A stretch of 64,000 nucleotides of DNA, taken from positions 5,334,001 through 5,398,000 of the forward strand of contig JAQFVV010006274.1 in the NCBI GenBank assembly GCA_028023455.1, written 5' to 3'. The notes beneath the pieces are model-generated. The model searched no databases, was not told where the DNA came from, and saw only the letters and a program-made list of their open reading frames with translations. The position numbers and the translations under genes were made by a program. Positions within the stretch are counted from its first letter, which is position 1. Every line of letters starts with the position of its first letter. This DNA is from Epiperipatus broadwayi. Its lineage: Eukaryota > Onychophora > Udeonychophora > Euonychophora > Peripatidae. Below are positions 13,294 to 23,838 of the stretch, piece after piece.

Positions 13294-14248
13294 TTGTTTT
13301 TTAACAGATATGTAGACGATTATTTAATGATTTTTAATAAAAGCCAAAGACAAATAAGCTGGTTTATTAATGATATTAATAAAATAGAAGAGAATATAAA
13401 ATTTACAGTTGAGAAGGAAGAGAATAATAAAATTGCATATCTGGATATAATGTTTCAAAAGAAATTGATAGATAAAAAATGGTGTATTGAGACAAGTGTT
13501 TATAAAAAGAATAATATTGGTAACAAAATAACAAATTGGTTTTCCAACATTGATAGGAAATATAAAATTAGTTGTATATATTCAAGAATATATAGAGCTG
13601 CAATGTATTGTTCAAGGAAAGAAGATTATAATATACAAAAAGATTTAATAATCAATGAATTAAAAATGAATGGTTTCCCTGTATATATAATTAAAAGAAG
13701 TATTGGAAAAATAGAATATAAGATAAATAAAAATGAAAAAAGTGAAGGAAAAAAGAAAGGTGAAGATAGATATATAGGAATAAAAACAAATAATAATATC
13801 ATAGTGAATAAATTTAACAAAATTATAAAGAAGATTAATAAAAGATACAAAAGAATAATTAATACAAAAATAGTTAATAAAAAGAGAAAACCTATTAAAT
13901 TTGATAGATAACAAATACATAGGATATAATAAAGATAATAAAGAAATAATTAATGGAGTATATGTGATAAAATGCAAACAATGTCTAGATAGTGGGATTG
14001 ATAACAAATATGTGGGAGAAACAAAAAAAATCTCTATAAAAACAAGACTAAAACAACATATGGCAGATAATAAATCACCAATATATATACATACAAAAAA
14101 AACAGGACACAAATTTACACAAAGTTCAATAAAAATGAAGTTATATACAAAAAGTATTAAAGAAAGGAAAATAAAAGAAGCTATATTAATAAAAAAGATA
14201 AAACCAGAATTTAATAGAGATTCTGGGATTAGGATGAGATTGGTTTAG
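13294..14248 (+). pseudogene. PLE reverse transcriptase (C-terminal part) plus GIY-YIG, right copy
   Basis: This is the mirror copy of the left PLE gene, truncated at the same codon just before RYVDD. It is split into two frames: 13294-13911 covers motif C and the linker, and 13901-14248 covers the GIY-YIG domain (NGVYVIKC, YVGETKK, KTRLKQH, HTKKTGH). The tail reads KEAILIKKIKPEFNRDSGIR, a natural PLE C-terminus that the left copy has lost. The break near 13889 is a 2-base contraction in an A run. The two copies are therefore damaged in different places, which shows they have decayed separately since the inversion. Confidence 0.85.
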
Positions 14249-15169
14249 TTATTAAATAAGATATATAGAGGTAAATATGTAAAGAGATAATTGTTAATAA
14301 ATAAGTTGGGGATGATAAAAAATGGTTAGGTTAAATAGGAATATAAATTTGGGTATATTTACAGATATTAAATAATAATAAATAAATAAATTAATAAACT
14401 TAGCATAATATTTACATATAAAACAGTATAAAATTTTTTTATAAGAATTATATAAAAATAATGATAAAAGTTAAAATATATAAAATAAAAAAATATATAT
14501 GTAAATAAAGTTGTAGGGTTTATATATATAAAAACATATAAAGAAGTATAATATAAATTTATGAGTATTATATAATAAAAGTTAAAGTGTAAAATATATA
14601 TATATAAAGAGTTGTAGGGGATATATATTTAGTTTAAATAATATGTAATAGAGGGAGCTAGGGTATAAGATAATTTTTTGAAAAAAACGATTTTTCATTA
14701 TTTTATTTTGAAGATCAGAATAGCCTTAGTAAGTGTAAAGATTATAAAGTTTATAGGTTTTAAATATTCAGCAATAATAAATATAAAATATTAATTTTAA
14801 AAGAAGAATGAGTAAGAAAATAATAAATATGATTTAAAATTAAAAGAATTTTAGTTACTAATCATAAAGTTTAAGTTTATGAAGAATACAGATAATTAGT
14901 AGATTGTTAATAATAATAAAATAGATAATATTTAGATTAATAGTTGTCCTTGAATGTATATATGTATAAAGTTAAGAATACACATGTATAATTTATATTT
15001 ATTTTTCATTTATGTAGTACATTTTATTTTATATTAATTGTTTTATTTGGGTTTGATTATTTATTTCAGGTTTTTAATATATATATTTTATGTTTTTTTT
15101 ATTGTTTAAAAAAATTTTTATGGTGTTATTATATAGTTGTTTTTTTATTTTGTTCATTATATCATAGCT

Positions 15170-15200
15170 CTGAAGAAGACTGCAGGTCAGTCGAAACGTA
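15170..15200 (+). ncRNA. Degenerate hammerhead-like motif, PLE A right copy
   Basis: This is an exact mirror of the motif at 11338-11368: CTGAAGA, extra A, GACT/AGTC stem, then GAAACGTA. Both copies of PLE A retain it about 0.9 kb downstream of the GIY-YIG stop. Confidence 0.45.
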
Positions 15201-15259
15201 GGTGTATGTACAAATAAAGTTTGCTAAAAGTGTTTGAAGTTTGGATAAATTATATTTAT

Positions 15260-15271
15260 AAATAAAAGTTT
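15260..15271. repeat. Target-site duplication, right side of PLE A
   Basis: AAATAAAAGTTT, identical to 11217-11228. Confidence 0.75.
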
Positions 15272-16539
15272 ATATAAGATTAATAATAAACAGATATTTT
15301 TATACTTTTCAAGTTTTTTATTATTTTGATTTTAATAGAATTAAAGGTAAAATAAGTACTTCTTCATGTATTGAGAAAATATTAAAGATAACTTCAGTGC
15401 ATTTTTGGTGCAGAATACTAGTCAAGAGCAATTAAAAATACATTAAGGTTTCTTTAATGTTTCATTCTAATTATTGGAATTTTTGTTTTCATTCATTTTT
15501 TAAATAAGTAATAGCATTTGTATCATTTCTTCTCTACCAATTTTAATCACTCAAATATCATGACATCTTTTTCATGTGCTTTTCATATTTAAAATAGTAT
15601 ACTGTATACTATTTCAGCAAGTAGAAAAGAAAAAGGTTTAATTTTATCTCTTCACTTAGAAATGCTAATTTCATATATTTTATGTAAAACTAAAATAAGG
15701 TTGTTTTTTTTTTTAATATTTAAGTTGTATTTAATCGTTTTTAAAATCTATTATGAATTTTTTTTGTTTCATTCAGTATGTTCTATTGTAAAAATTATAT
15801 TTTGCTTATAAAATTGATTCTGTTTCAACAGTTTTCTTTTTAGAAAAATAAAGTCTATTATTTCTTTTAATTTTTTTCATCATCATAACTTTAGAACTTT
15901 CTGATATTTTACCTTTTTTTTAAAAAAAAAAAAAATTCATATCAGAATTAAATTAAACAATTTTCAAAGTGAGGTGACTCTACCAAGTACAGTCTATAAT
16001 CATTTTCCACAACTTCAAATGCTGCAAATTAATTTTTAAGTACTGTGAAATATTGGCTTCTGTTTGCAAAGGTTAAGTCTATATTGTACTTGTGAAGTTT
16101 TTCTTCATTGGTCTCCCCCCCCCCCCATTTATTATAATTAAATTAAAGGTTACATAAAATCATTAATAATATTAAATATCTTAATTTTATATTTATATAA
16201 TACATTAAAGATTGAAAAGAATATTCATTAAATTCTATGTTATTTTCTAAGTGGTCAATTAAACACTGCATTACAAATAGATCATAATGGAAGCAAATTT
16301 TTCCCTCTTAGCTCTTATTATTCAACTAGAATCTCATCAATTCTCTTGTGACTAGCCAGCTTTCATCTGAACTGAAGTTTTTGTATCTTCATCTGTCATT
16401 ATTATACAACTATATCATGTATGAGCATTAATATATTATCTTACACGTACTATTGGCAATAGTATTTAATGAAACCATTCATACTTGCTTGAAGAAATCT
16501 AAGAAATCAAAATATATGAATTTGAGATTTTTACTGCAG
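15272..16539. other. AT-rich intergenic DNA with poly-C tract
   Basis: I see no coding remnant. A run of 12 C at 16115-16126 stands out in otherwise AT-rich DNA. Confidence 0.5.
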
Positions 16540-16936
16540 AAAGGAATTTGTGGTTAATTGAAAGGAGACTGTATGCTTTAAAGGAATCAAGCAGGGAAAA
16601 TTCCTAATGTTCACTCCATACATTCTTGCCATTGCAGCTGTTATTACTATGTGATTATTTATATAGAGTACGAACATGGAGGACTGCTCAACAACATGCA
16701 TTAGCCAGTGTGGTGAGTTTATTGACTTTTAACTCCTAGTTTAAGATGAAGAAACACCATGGTCTTTCTTAGTTGTCTGATAGCTCTTAACTAAAATGTC
16801 AGTTGAGTTTTTTTGAGGGCAGAATGAATGGGTGTGTGAATGTTTTTTTTCTTCTTTCTAATAGATATTTACAATCTTGACAGACAAAAATAAATCATGA
16901 CCCTTATTCCCAGGATGCTATAATGTCACCAGCCAA

Positions 16937-17690
16937 GTGGAGGGTTCTAAGAATCTCCTGATTGTGGAACCAGGCTGCTATTGGATGACAACTTTTTATT
17001 TAGGTACTTATAACTGCAGATCATTTGCAAGTGAAGAAAGATTGAAGCACTTTTTTATATTAAATGGGACATTATTGTATTTTGTGAAGTTAAAAAAAAA
17101 GATGAAGAGACAATTTAAAAAGTGGACATGTATTGTAGTACAAAGGAATGAATATTGGAAGTGCAAGTAGAGTAGGATTCATTATAAATAATAAGTGGAA
17201 GAACAACATTGTGGAAATTGATGGTATATCTGACAGAGTGTCAAGATTAGTTTTTCAACTTAATAACAGTAATCAAATGCAGATAATTCAGGTTTATGCC
17301 CCAACAAGTTCTCATTGTGAATAAGAAGTAGAGGATTTTTATATAGATGTACAAAAAGCTTTTGTTCAAATCAAACATTTAAAAATTATCATGGGAGACT
17401 TTAATGCTAGAATCAGTAAACAATTGAAAATGAAAATGCTATAGGTAAATTTAGTTATAGTGATAAAAATGAGAGATAACATAGACTTGTGGAGTTTGCA
17501 GAAAAAGAGAAACTTTATATTATGAATTCTTTTTTTGAGAAAAATGTTAAAGACAAATGGACATGGAAACATCCAAATAAAGGTCCAGCAGAATTGGATT
17601 ATATTTTGACTAACAGAAAGTATGTATTTCAAGATTTAATGTTCTTAATAAATTCAACACCGAAAGTGATCATCAATTAGTAAGATGCAA
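16937..17690 (+). pseudogene. RTE EEP endonuclease domain remnant, copy 2
   Basis: The reading frame is broken several times, but EEP landmarks appear in order: TYNCRSF near 17005, a glycine-rich GFIINNKWKNN stretch near 17175-17205, QIIQVYAPTS near 17280-17310, MGDFNARI at 17391-17414 (the DFN metal-binding motif), W(T)WKHPN near 17560-17580, LDYIL near 17597-17610, and SDHQLV near 17666-17682 with the catalytic histidine. EEP nicks the target DNA so that the element RNA can be reverse transcribed in place. In-frame stops and frameshifts make the copy inactive. Confidence 0.8.
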
Positions 17691-18191
17691 GATGCATGTT
17701 AATGTAAATCTAGAGACAAAAATTATTAAGAAAAACAATATTCACAGCTGATATTCCAAATCTTCAGAAATATTTCAATCAATTTAAATTAAAACTTGCA
17801 AATCATTTTCAAATGTTAACAGATTTTGAACATGATTGACATTTGAGCAAATTAAATAGAAAGATAACTGATACACTTAAAAACTGCAACAAAGATAGCA
17901 AGTACAAAAAAGCAACAATTGTCGAGTAAAATTTCTTCTGAGACAATTTATGAAAAAAAGAAGGAATATGAAAATATATAAAAATGATGCATTAAAAAGG
18001 ATTGAATATCTCAAATTTTGTAAAGTGGTGTGAAAAAGAATTGATAATGATATAAGAAAATATAATTGTGAACTAGCAAGGAAAGCTGTAGAAGAGAATA
18101 AAGGTCTCAATAGTGTTAAACAGCATCTTGGTATATTGGTAGGAAAATTATTTCTGCAATTAGAAAAAAAGATGGAACTATTACTAAAAAG

Positions 18192-18930
18192 ATGGAGGAC
18201 ATCATGAAATGTTTAGAAGAGTTTGATCAAGAATTATACAGCAATAAAGAACAAGGAAAAGTACTTCCTACAACTACTATATTTCCTGAATTACCCAGGA
18301 TTTTAAATGAAGAAATGAGACATGCAGTTAAATTTATGAACAAGAGAAAAGTTCCACATAATGATGGAATTGTAATCGATACCTTAAAAGAAGTAGATGA
18401 AGAAATTGAAATTTTTTTGGCAAAGTTATATACTAAATACCCAAATGATAAATGGGAAGAATGTAGTATTAATATTTTTAAAAGATAATAAAGAAGATAA
18501 TAGAAATTACAAACCTATCAATCTTTTATCAGTTTTATACAAAATTTTTACAAATAATGATTGCAACATAATTGAAATAAAACAAATATATAAAAATAAT
18601 TTTCTTTATTATTTATATAGTTGTTTTATTTCATTTGTGTTGGAATCATTATAAATATTTGAAAACAACATTATGGATAAATTTATGTTTGATTATTGTT
18701 AATTAAGGAAAATTTTTACCAAAATAATTACAACTCGTCTACAGCGAATTTTGGATTTTAACCAACCAAAAAAAACAAGCTGGATTTAAAAGTGGTTTTA
18801 ATACAGTGGATCATTTCCAAGTATTTAGAGAAATTATAGAAAGGACCAATGAATATGAGTTGCCATTATGCTTTGGCTTTATAGATTTTGAAAAAGCATT
18901 AAATCATCAAAGTATAGACCCAGGATATTG
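18192..18930 (+). pseudogene. RTE reverse transcriptase N-terminal remnant, copy 2
   Basis: The frame at 18192-18488 reads MRHAVKFMNKRKVPHNDGIV and DTLKEVDEEIEIFLAKLY. The first block matches the opening of copy 1 (position 1 onward). The next part (YKPINLLSVLYKIFT) is in another frame and is cut by the insert at 18552-18708. After it, TRLQRILDFNQP and FIDFEKAL (motif A) follow. Motif C is present only as an inverted scrap. Confidence 0.8.
18552..18708. mobile_element. 157-bp palindromic insert in RTE copy 2
   Basis: The insert is flanked by an 11-bp direct repeat, AAAATTTTTAC, at 18541-18551 and 18709-18719. About 45-bp arms (from AATGATTGCAACATAATTGA and from its mirror ending TTGGAATCATT) fold on each other. 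An uninterrupted RTE reading is restored if the insert and one repeat are left out. Confidence 0.75.
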
Positions 18931-19008
18931 TCATAATCTAGATAACTTAAATAATCTCCATTTACTTTTAATTCCTTAACCTCCCATTTTCATCCACAAA
19001 AAGTTTTT

Positions 19009-20423
19009 TCAGTGTTAGGAAGTATTTAAATAAATATAAATTTTATTAGTTTTTAAAGTATTAAACTATGTAGGAAATCATTTTCCTTTGTTTAATGTTA
19101 GACCATTCTAGAGTACTAATTAATTATTAAATAAGTCATTAGGTTATTAATAACTATTACATGGTTTGATGTTGATAGATAGTCAAGTGATTTCTTTTAA
19201 TAGAAATTTTTGAGGATAAAAAAAAAAGAAATCATGCATTTGCTATAATAAATAATATCTTTTTTTTTTTTTTTTTGAGCAATAACTATCCTAACAAAAC
19301 ATGTAAGTTTTGTATACTGATTCTAAATCATGACAATTTAATTTGCTAGTTTCTTTTATGCTAAATGCTCTATTGTATTTAATCAGTATCAATCACACTT
19401 GTTGCTACAAAGATCATCTGAAAAATATTTCAGCTGACATTTAGAAGTAGAATATCTTTTTGGCATTGATAATGAAGTTCTGATCATAGATACAGATTTA
19501 TTGAAATTTACAGAAATTTATACTAATAGCATTTTTCACTTCTAATTTTTTTAAATGAAATATTTTATCACTATTACATTTTTTTTTTTTTTTTTTGGAG
19601 ATTGTTTTCTTTATAGAATTATTATAGGAAGTCACTATCAAGAAAAAGTAAAATGCAATGCATCAACAAGGCTTTTATTTCCAAAAATGTATTTTAAATG
19701 AAATTAATTTAATAAAATATCCAAAGATTGATTTAGAAATGAAAGTAATATTAATTTGCATCTTTAAATGTTGTATACATATGGACACTTTCTTGTTTAA
19801 TATGTTTATTAGCTATTAAAAATTATTGTTTATTAGATATTATATTAGCTTATTTCCTCATATTTTTTTTTAGTATTGAATTTCTATTTGTGTCATTTGA
19901 TTTTATTAGAAAATCATAATGTATTGTAATTTATAATTTTATTAAATTGAAATATTTATAAATATAAAAAAAAACAGTTCATTTTTTATATATTAATCCA
20001 TTCTTTATGCATGGAAATAAGGGCATTCAATTAATTTATATTTAGTATTATAATATTAGTTTGTTTAAATGATTTTCTCTTATAATTAACTTAATTGTTC
20101 TTTTGTTTTTATTTATTTAAATTATGATATAATTATATTTGAGTTAGCATAATAAACTGTTAAAAAGATAGCAAATTATTACTAACAGTAATCAAGTGTT
20201 TTTACTTGGTTCTTATCTTCTTTCTCCTTGTTATTACAACCACCTTTAGACATAGAATTATTTTGAGTTAGTGAAGTTAATATTTAACATTTTCATTGTA
20301 TGATAACATTAATTTTTAACCTGTGTGATTGGATTATTTGAAATTTGTGATATGTTTTAAGCAACTTAAAATAATATATTATTGAATAAATAGCTGTCTG
20401 TTTATGACAGCCTATAACAATAT
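19009..20423. other. AT-rich intergenic DNA
   Basis: Only poly-T tracts (for example 19259-19276 and 19580-19596) and AT-rich DNA are visible. Confidence 0.5.
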
Positions 20424-20431
20424 TTTATTAA

Positions 20432-20471
20432 CTCACTGACGAAGGCCATAAGCCAGTAACTAGTCTGGGGA
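20432..20471 (+). ncRNA. Hammerhead-like motif, decayed (family E solo copy)
   Basis: Has core CTGACGA, stem II GGC/GCC and stem III AC/GT, but GTAAC replaces GAAAC, a change in an invariant core A. Stem I is shortened to about 4 bp by the truncation. Probably inactive. Confidence 0.5.
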
Positions 20472-20580
20472 TATTGGATGAGTAGGCACTAGATAAAGAT
20501 TTTATGCACAAGCCTTCTGGCATCCATTGATTACTCTGGTTGGCACAGGGTGGCATTACTGTATGGAGAGTTTTGCCTTG
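20432..20580 (+). mobile_element. Solo 5'-truncated copy of hammerhead repeat family E
   Basis: Begins CTCACTGACGAAGG and ends GAGAGTTTTGCCTTG, matching the 3' third of the units at 23051-23838. The direct repeat TTTATTAA flanks it at 20424-20431 and 20581-20588. It has no inverted partner and no tail. The 5' truncation falls four bases before the hammerhead core. Confidence 0.8.
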
Positions 20581-20588
20581 TTTATTAA

Positions 20589-21281
20589 AAGAACTAATGC
20601 ATTTATGCTTTATATAAAGAAATTAAGAAATTGATTGAAAAAAAAAACAACTAAAGAATGTTAATAAACCCATTAATCAATAATAGTAAAAATAAAATTG
20701 ATTTTCAATTAATATCCATACATTATTTATATAGTCAAATGATGGGAAGCAAGCTGCTATGGTATTAAACAGCTTATATATATATTTACAATAAATCGCA
20801 AATGAAATCCTAAAATAGGGGTCTTTTTAAAGGACAAAAGTATATTTGTTCATGTTTTCGTATTTTAAGAAAAAATGGCAAAGTTCATGAATAATGTACT
20901 CATTAATGAAGGGGAAATCTAATGGTGTTAAGTGCATTTTTTGGAATGTACACATTTAAATGTATAATGTCATATTTTCAGTTTTATTTAAAATATAATG
21001 GTTAATCTTTTAATAAAAATGCTTAGCACCAAAAAAATTCATTAAAGGTTATATTTAATGTTTTCAATATTCTTTCTTTGTATAAAGTAGCACTTCTGAT
21101 TAATTATTTTTATTATATTTTAGTAATAGAGCCAATGTAGTTTTTTTTTTTTTTTTTTTAACAAGGTCATCTTTATTTTTTTAAAAAAAGTGGAGATATT
21201 AATTAAGAATTAAGAAGAAAAGTGAGATATATGAAATATTGTGCAAGCATTTGAATATGTATTAAAAAATTAAATATGAAA
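20589..21281. other. AT-rich intergenic DNA
   Basis: I see no gene. A poly-T tract lies near 21140-21159. Confidence 0.5.
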
Positions 21282-21283
21282 TA

Positions 21284-22246
21284 CACCTGGGTTTTGTTTT
21301 ATGCAGTATATAGGTTCCACAGAAAATCCGCATTAAAAAAAATCACACAGAAATAGACTTAATTTACCTTGAAAAATGGGGTATAGGGTCTGTAATTTTC
21401 AGAATTTGCATAAAAGCAAAGCAACAAGAAAAAATTACTTAAAAATTTGCATTAAAAAAATAAGCAAATAAAGTATGACTAATAAAAAATTTCAAATATT
21501 TGAAAAAAATTAATACAAGACAAACTTTTTTTACTTTTTTTATTACTACAGTATTTAATTTTACATTTTTCATACATATTTTAATCATTACCACTAGCAT
21601 TCATTTGTAAATTGGTAAGAAATCAGATTCGATGTGATGTGATGTATTGTGGTTTTTCCTTAAACGAAGTCAAGAATTTCTCCACAGTTATGCCCAGAGA
21701 AACCTGTTAGCCACTTTATTTTTATTCGTGATGTGATGTACAACTAGCGCCATTTTCAGTCTTGTGCTGTGTTAATGGTTTTCTGTTGCTATATTTAAAA
21801 AAATGAGACCACAATCAAAACAAAAAGATTATACATTATCATTAGAAAGATTATTTTCAGTTTATAAAATCTTCATTTTTTATTTTAAAAATCTAAAAGA
21901 TTATTTATTTCTGTTATATATAACAAAATATGTTTTAAAAGTTTAAATTTTTTGAATATTTATTGCGATATTTTTATATATAAGTATAAATCTATTATTA
22001 TTATGTACTTATTAGTAAAAATAGGTTATTTACATAGAAGCTAAGTTCTAAATACAGCTTTAGGTCATATTTACGTTAGCTGCTAATATAACGTTATATT
22101 TTTTTTAAAAAAAAGTATTTCATGTCAAAATAAGTTATTAATAATTTAAGTTTCTTGATATCTAATAAATATAGTGAAATATGAAAGACATGGATCACAT
22201 AACTTCAAAATCGCATTAAAATAATCCACATAAAATGAGACCTGTG
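21284..22246 (-). mobile_element. Tigger/pogo-type DNA transposon relic, copy 2
   Basis: Terminal inverted repeats start CACCTGGGTTTTGTTTTATG and end CATAAAATGAGACCTGTG, with TA on each side (21282-21283 and 22247-22248). This is the TA target duplication of the Tc1/mariner superfamily. The CCTGG..TTGTTTTACGCG style of terminus resembles Tigger elements. The interior is collinear, in opposite orientation, with part of 43422-44739, including the GCGCTAGTTGTA segment at the transposase C-terminus. Most of the transposase is missing. An 81-bp fragment of another element interrupts it at 21647-21727. Confidence 0.75.
21647..21727 (-). mobile_element. 81-bp LINE-like fragment inside the Tigger relic
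   Basis: On the minus strand it reads AACAGGTTTCTCTGGGCATA and continues in parallel with 47381-47460, upstream of the second LINE. Both translate to a NRFLWA...S.LR.R motif. A 13-bp direct repeat, GTGATGTGATGTA, flanks it (21634-21646 and 21728-21740). The left repeat also resembles the LINE's own next bases, so microhomology is possible. The other Tigger copy lacks this piece. Confidence 0.6.
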
Positions 22247-22268
22247 TATATATTAATATTTAATTAAC

Positions 22269-22281
22269 TATAGATAATGTA
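22269..22281. repeat. Target-site duplication, left of family E cluster 1
   Basis: TATAGATAATGTA occurs here and at 23839-23851. Confidence 0.85.
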
Positions 22282-22405
22282 TTAAACAATTCAAAACAAA
22301 ACAACACTCTCCATATAGTAGTGCCATCTTGTGCTAACAAGAGCAATCAATGGATGCCAGAAGGCTTGTGCATAAAATCCCTATCCAGTGCCTACTCATC
22401 CAATA

Positions 22406-22447
22406 TCCCCAGACTAGTTTCTGGCTTGTGGCCTTCATCAGTGAGGA
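22406..22447 (-). ncRNA. Hammerhead-like motif, cluster 1 unit 1
   Basis: Minus strand: stem I TCCTCA/TGGGGA, core CTGATGA, stem II GGC/GCC, GAAAC, stem III AC/GT, predicted cleavage after AGTC. Identical in layout to 23167-23208. Confidence 0.65.
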
Positions 22448-22871
22448 GCCTTGGATCTGAGAGCACTGCACCTAGATCTTAGGATCTAATGCAACCCTCC
22501 AGCACCCACCTTTTAACTCTATTTAACTACAAAACTATGAGAATGAAATTGAAAACACCATTAATATTTTCAATCCAAGCTCAATAGCTTATATAGTCAT
22601 ATGGGTCTGAACTCAATTCAGTACCCATACATTTTGGTGTCTTTGGCTCTTTAACAACCATAGCCACCACTATCCTATTAGGCAGGATTGGTGTTAAACC
22701 ACTAAACATCACATGATCACTATCTCATACTAGCACAATAATTGTTATTAAACAATTCAAAACAAAACAACACTCTCCATATAGTAGTGCCATCTTGTGC
22801 TAACAAGAGCAATCAATGGATGCCAAAAGGCTTGTGCATAAAATCCCTATCCAGTGCCTACTCATCCAATA

Positions 22872-22913
22872 TCCCCAGACTAGTTTCTGGCTTGTGGCCT
22901 TCATCAGTGAGGA
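22872..22913 (-). ncRNA. Hammerhead-like motif, cluster 1 unit 2
   Basis: Same stems and core as the unit at 22406-22447, 466 bp away. Confidence 0.65.
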
Positions 22914-23166
22914 GCCTTGGATCTGAGAGCACTGCACCTAGATCTTAGGATCTAATGCAACCCTCCAGCACCCACCTTTTAACTCTATTTAACTACAAAA
23001 CTATGAGAATGAAATTGAAAACACCATTAATATTTTCAATCCAAGCTCAATAATGGTGTTTTCAATTTCATTCTCATAGTTTTGTAGTTAAATAGAGTTA
23101 AAAGGTGGGTGCTGGAGGGTTGCATTAGATCCTAAGATCTAGGTGCAGTGCTCTCAGATCCAAGGC

Positions 23167-23208
23167 TCCTCACTGATGAAGGCCACAAGCCAGAAACTAG
23201 TCTGGGGA
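23167..23208 (+). ncRNA. Type I hammerhead ribozyme candidate, cluster 1 unit 3
   Basis: Order of parts: TCCTCA (stem I, 3' strand), CTGATGA (conserved CUGANGA), an unpaired A, GGC-CACAA-GCC (stem II with loop), an unpaired A, GAAA core, AC-TA-GT (stem III of 2 bp), C17, then TGGGGA (stem I, 5' strand). Stem I forms six pairs including one G-U. All core positions (C3 U4 G5 A6 G8 A9, G12 A13 A14, C17) match the consensus. The weak points are the A-A mismatch where G10.1-C11.1 is usual and the very short stem III. Short stem III is known in animal retroelement hammerheads, which are thought to cleave as dimers. Not tested. Confidence 0.7.
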
Positions 23209-23632
23209 TATTGGATGAGTAGACACTGGATAGGGATTTTATGCACAAGCCTTCTGGCATCCATTGATTGCTCTTGTTAGCACAAGATGGCACTACTATA
23301 TGGAGAGTGTTGTTTTGTTTTGAATTGTTTAATAACAATTATTGTGCTAGTATGAGATAGTGATCATGTGATGTTTAGTGGTTTAACACCAATCCTGCCT
23401 AATAGGATAGTGGTGGCTATGGTTGTTAAAGAGCCAAAGACACCAAAATGTATGGGTACTGAATTGAGTTCAGACCCATATGACTATATAAGCTATTGAG
23501 CTTGGATTGAAAATATTAATGGTGTTTTCAATTTCAATCTCATAGTTTTGTAGTTAAATAGAGTTAAAAGGTGGGTGCTGGAGGGTTGCATTAGATCCTA
23601 AGATCTAGGTGCAGTGCTCTCAGATCCAAGGC

Positions 23633-23674
23633 TCCTCACTGATGAAGGCCACAAGCCAGAAACTAGTCTGGGGA
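23633..23674 (+). ncRNA. Type I hammerhead ribozyme candidate, cluster 1 unit 4
   Basis: Same 42-base arrangement as at 23167-23208. Cleavage at both sites of a plus-strand transcript would release a 466-nt monomer. Confidence 0.7.
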
Positions 23675-23838
23675 TATTGGATGAGTAGGCACTGGATAGG
23701 GATTTTATGCACAAGCCTTCTGGCATCCATTGATTGCTCTTGTTAGCACAAGATGGCACTACTATATGGAGAGTGTTGTTTTGTTTTGAATTGTTTAATA
23801 ACAATTATTGTGCTAGTATGAGATAGTGATCATGTGAT

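Larger units (their letters stand above)
11229..15259. mobile_element. Head-to-head palindromic Penelope-like element pair (PLE A)
   Basis: Two 5'-truncated copies of one PLE lie head to head, about 2 kb each, with a 34-bp spacer at 13256-13289. The left copy runs on the minus strand (13255 down to about 11281) and the right copy on the plus strand (13290 to about 15259). The arms match closely but have scattered substitutions and indels. Examples: D versus G near 12782/13763, a 2-base difference in an A run near 12665/13880, and a 1-base deletion near 12370. The left side carries a non-palindromic tail (11229-11280). A 12-bp direct repeat flanks the whole. The combination of inverted partial copy, one-sided tail and target duplication fits known Penelope insertions. 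Confidence 0.85.
16540..19008 (+). mobile_element. RTE-type LINE, copy 2 (5' part, rearranged 3' end)
   Basis: The 5' non-coding region (about 16540-16930) is shared with the minus-strand copy ending near 39695. Shared anchors are TGTTATTACTATGTGATTAT, CCATGGTCTTT and GATATTTACAATC. The EEP endonuclease follows, then the linker and the first part of the reverse transcriptase. At 18541-18719 the element is split by a small palindromic insert. Direct-strand homology stops near 18938, and about 18940-19008 is an inverted scrap of the RT motif C region. The thumb and C-terminal parts are absent. Confidence 0.8.
22282..23838. mobile_element. Palindromic tandem cluster of hammerhead repeat family E (cluster 1)
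   Basis: Nearly two tandem units on the minus strand (22282 to about 23031) face nearly two on the plus strand (about 23051-23838). The mirror centre is near 23040 and the central spacer is about 21 bp. Landmarks such as the GCACAAG block recur 466 bp apart (23243 and 23709). The right arm extends 40 bp beyond its mirror (23799-23838), giving a one-sided tail. A 13-bp direct repeat flanks the whole cluster, so it entered as one event. The units have no protein motif. Open frames of about 68 codons seen in each unit are simply repeated antisense readings. Confidence 0.9.

Noticed and set aside
11229-15259. Pure assembly artefact from a fold-back read
   Set aside because: The arms carry independent substitutions and different frameshifts, there is a non-palindromic spacer and a one-sided tail, and a target duplication flanks the whole.
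22742-22948. Repeated 68-codon open frames (also 23132-23338 and 23598-23804 on the minus strand) as a conserved small protein
   Set aside because: They are the same antisense reading of the hammerhead repeat units. Conservation follows from recent copying of the repeat, with no start context or domain.
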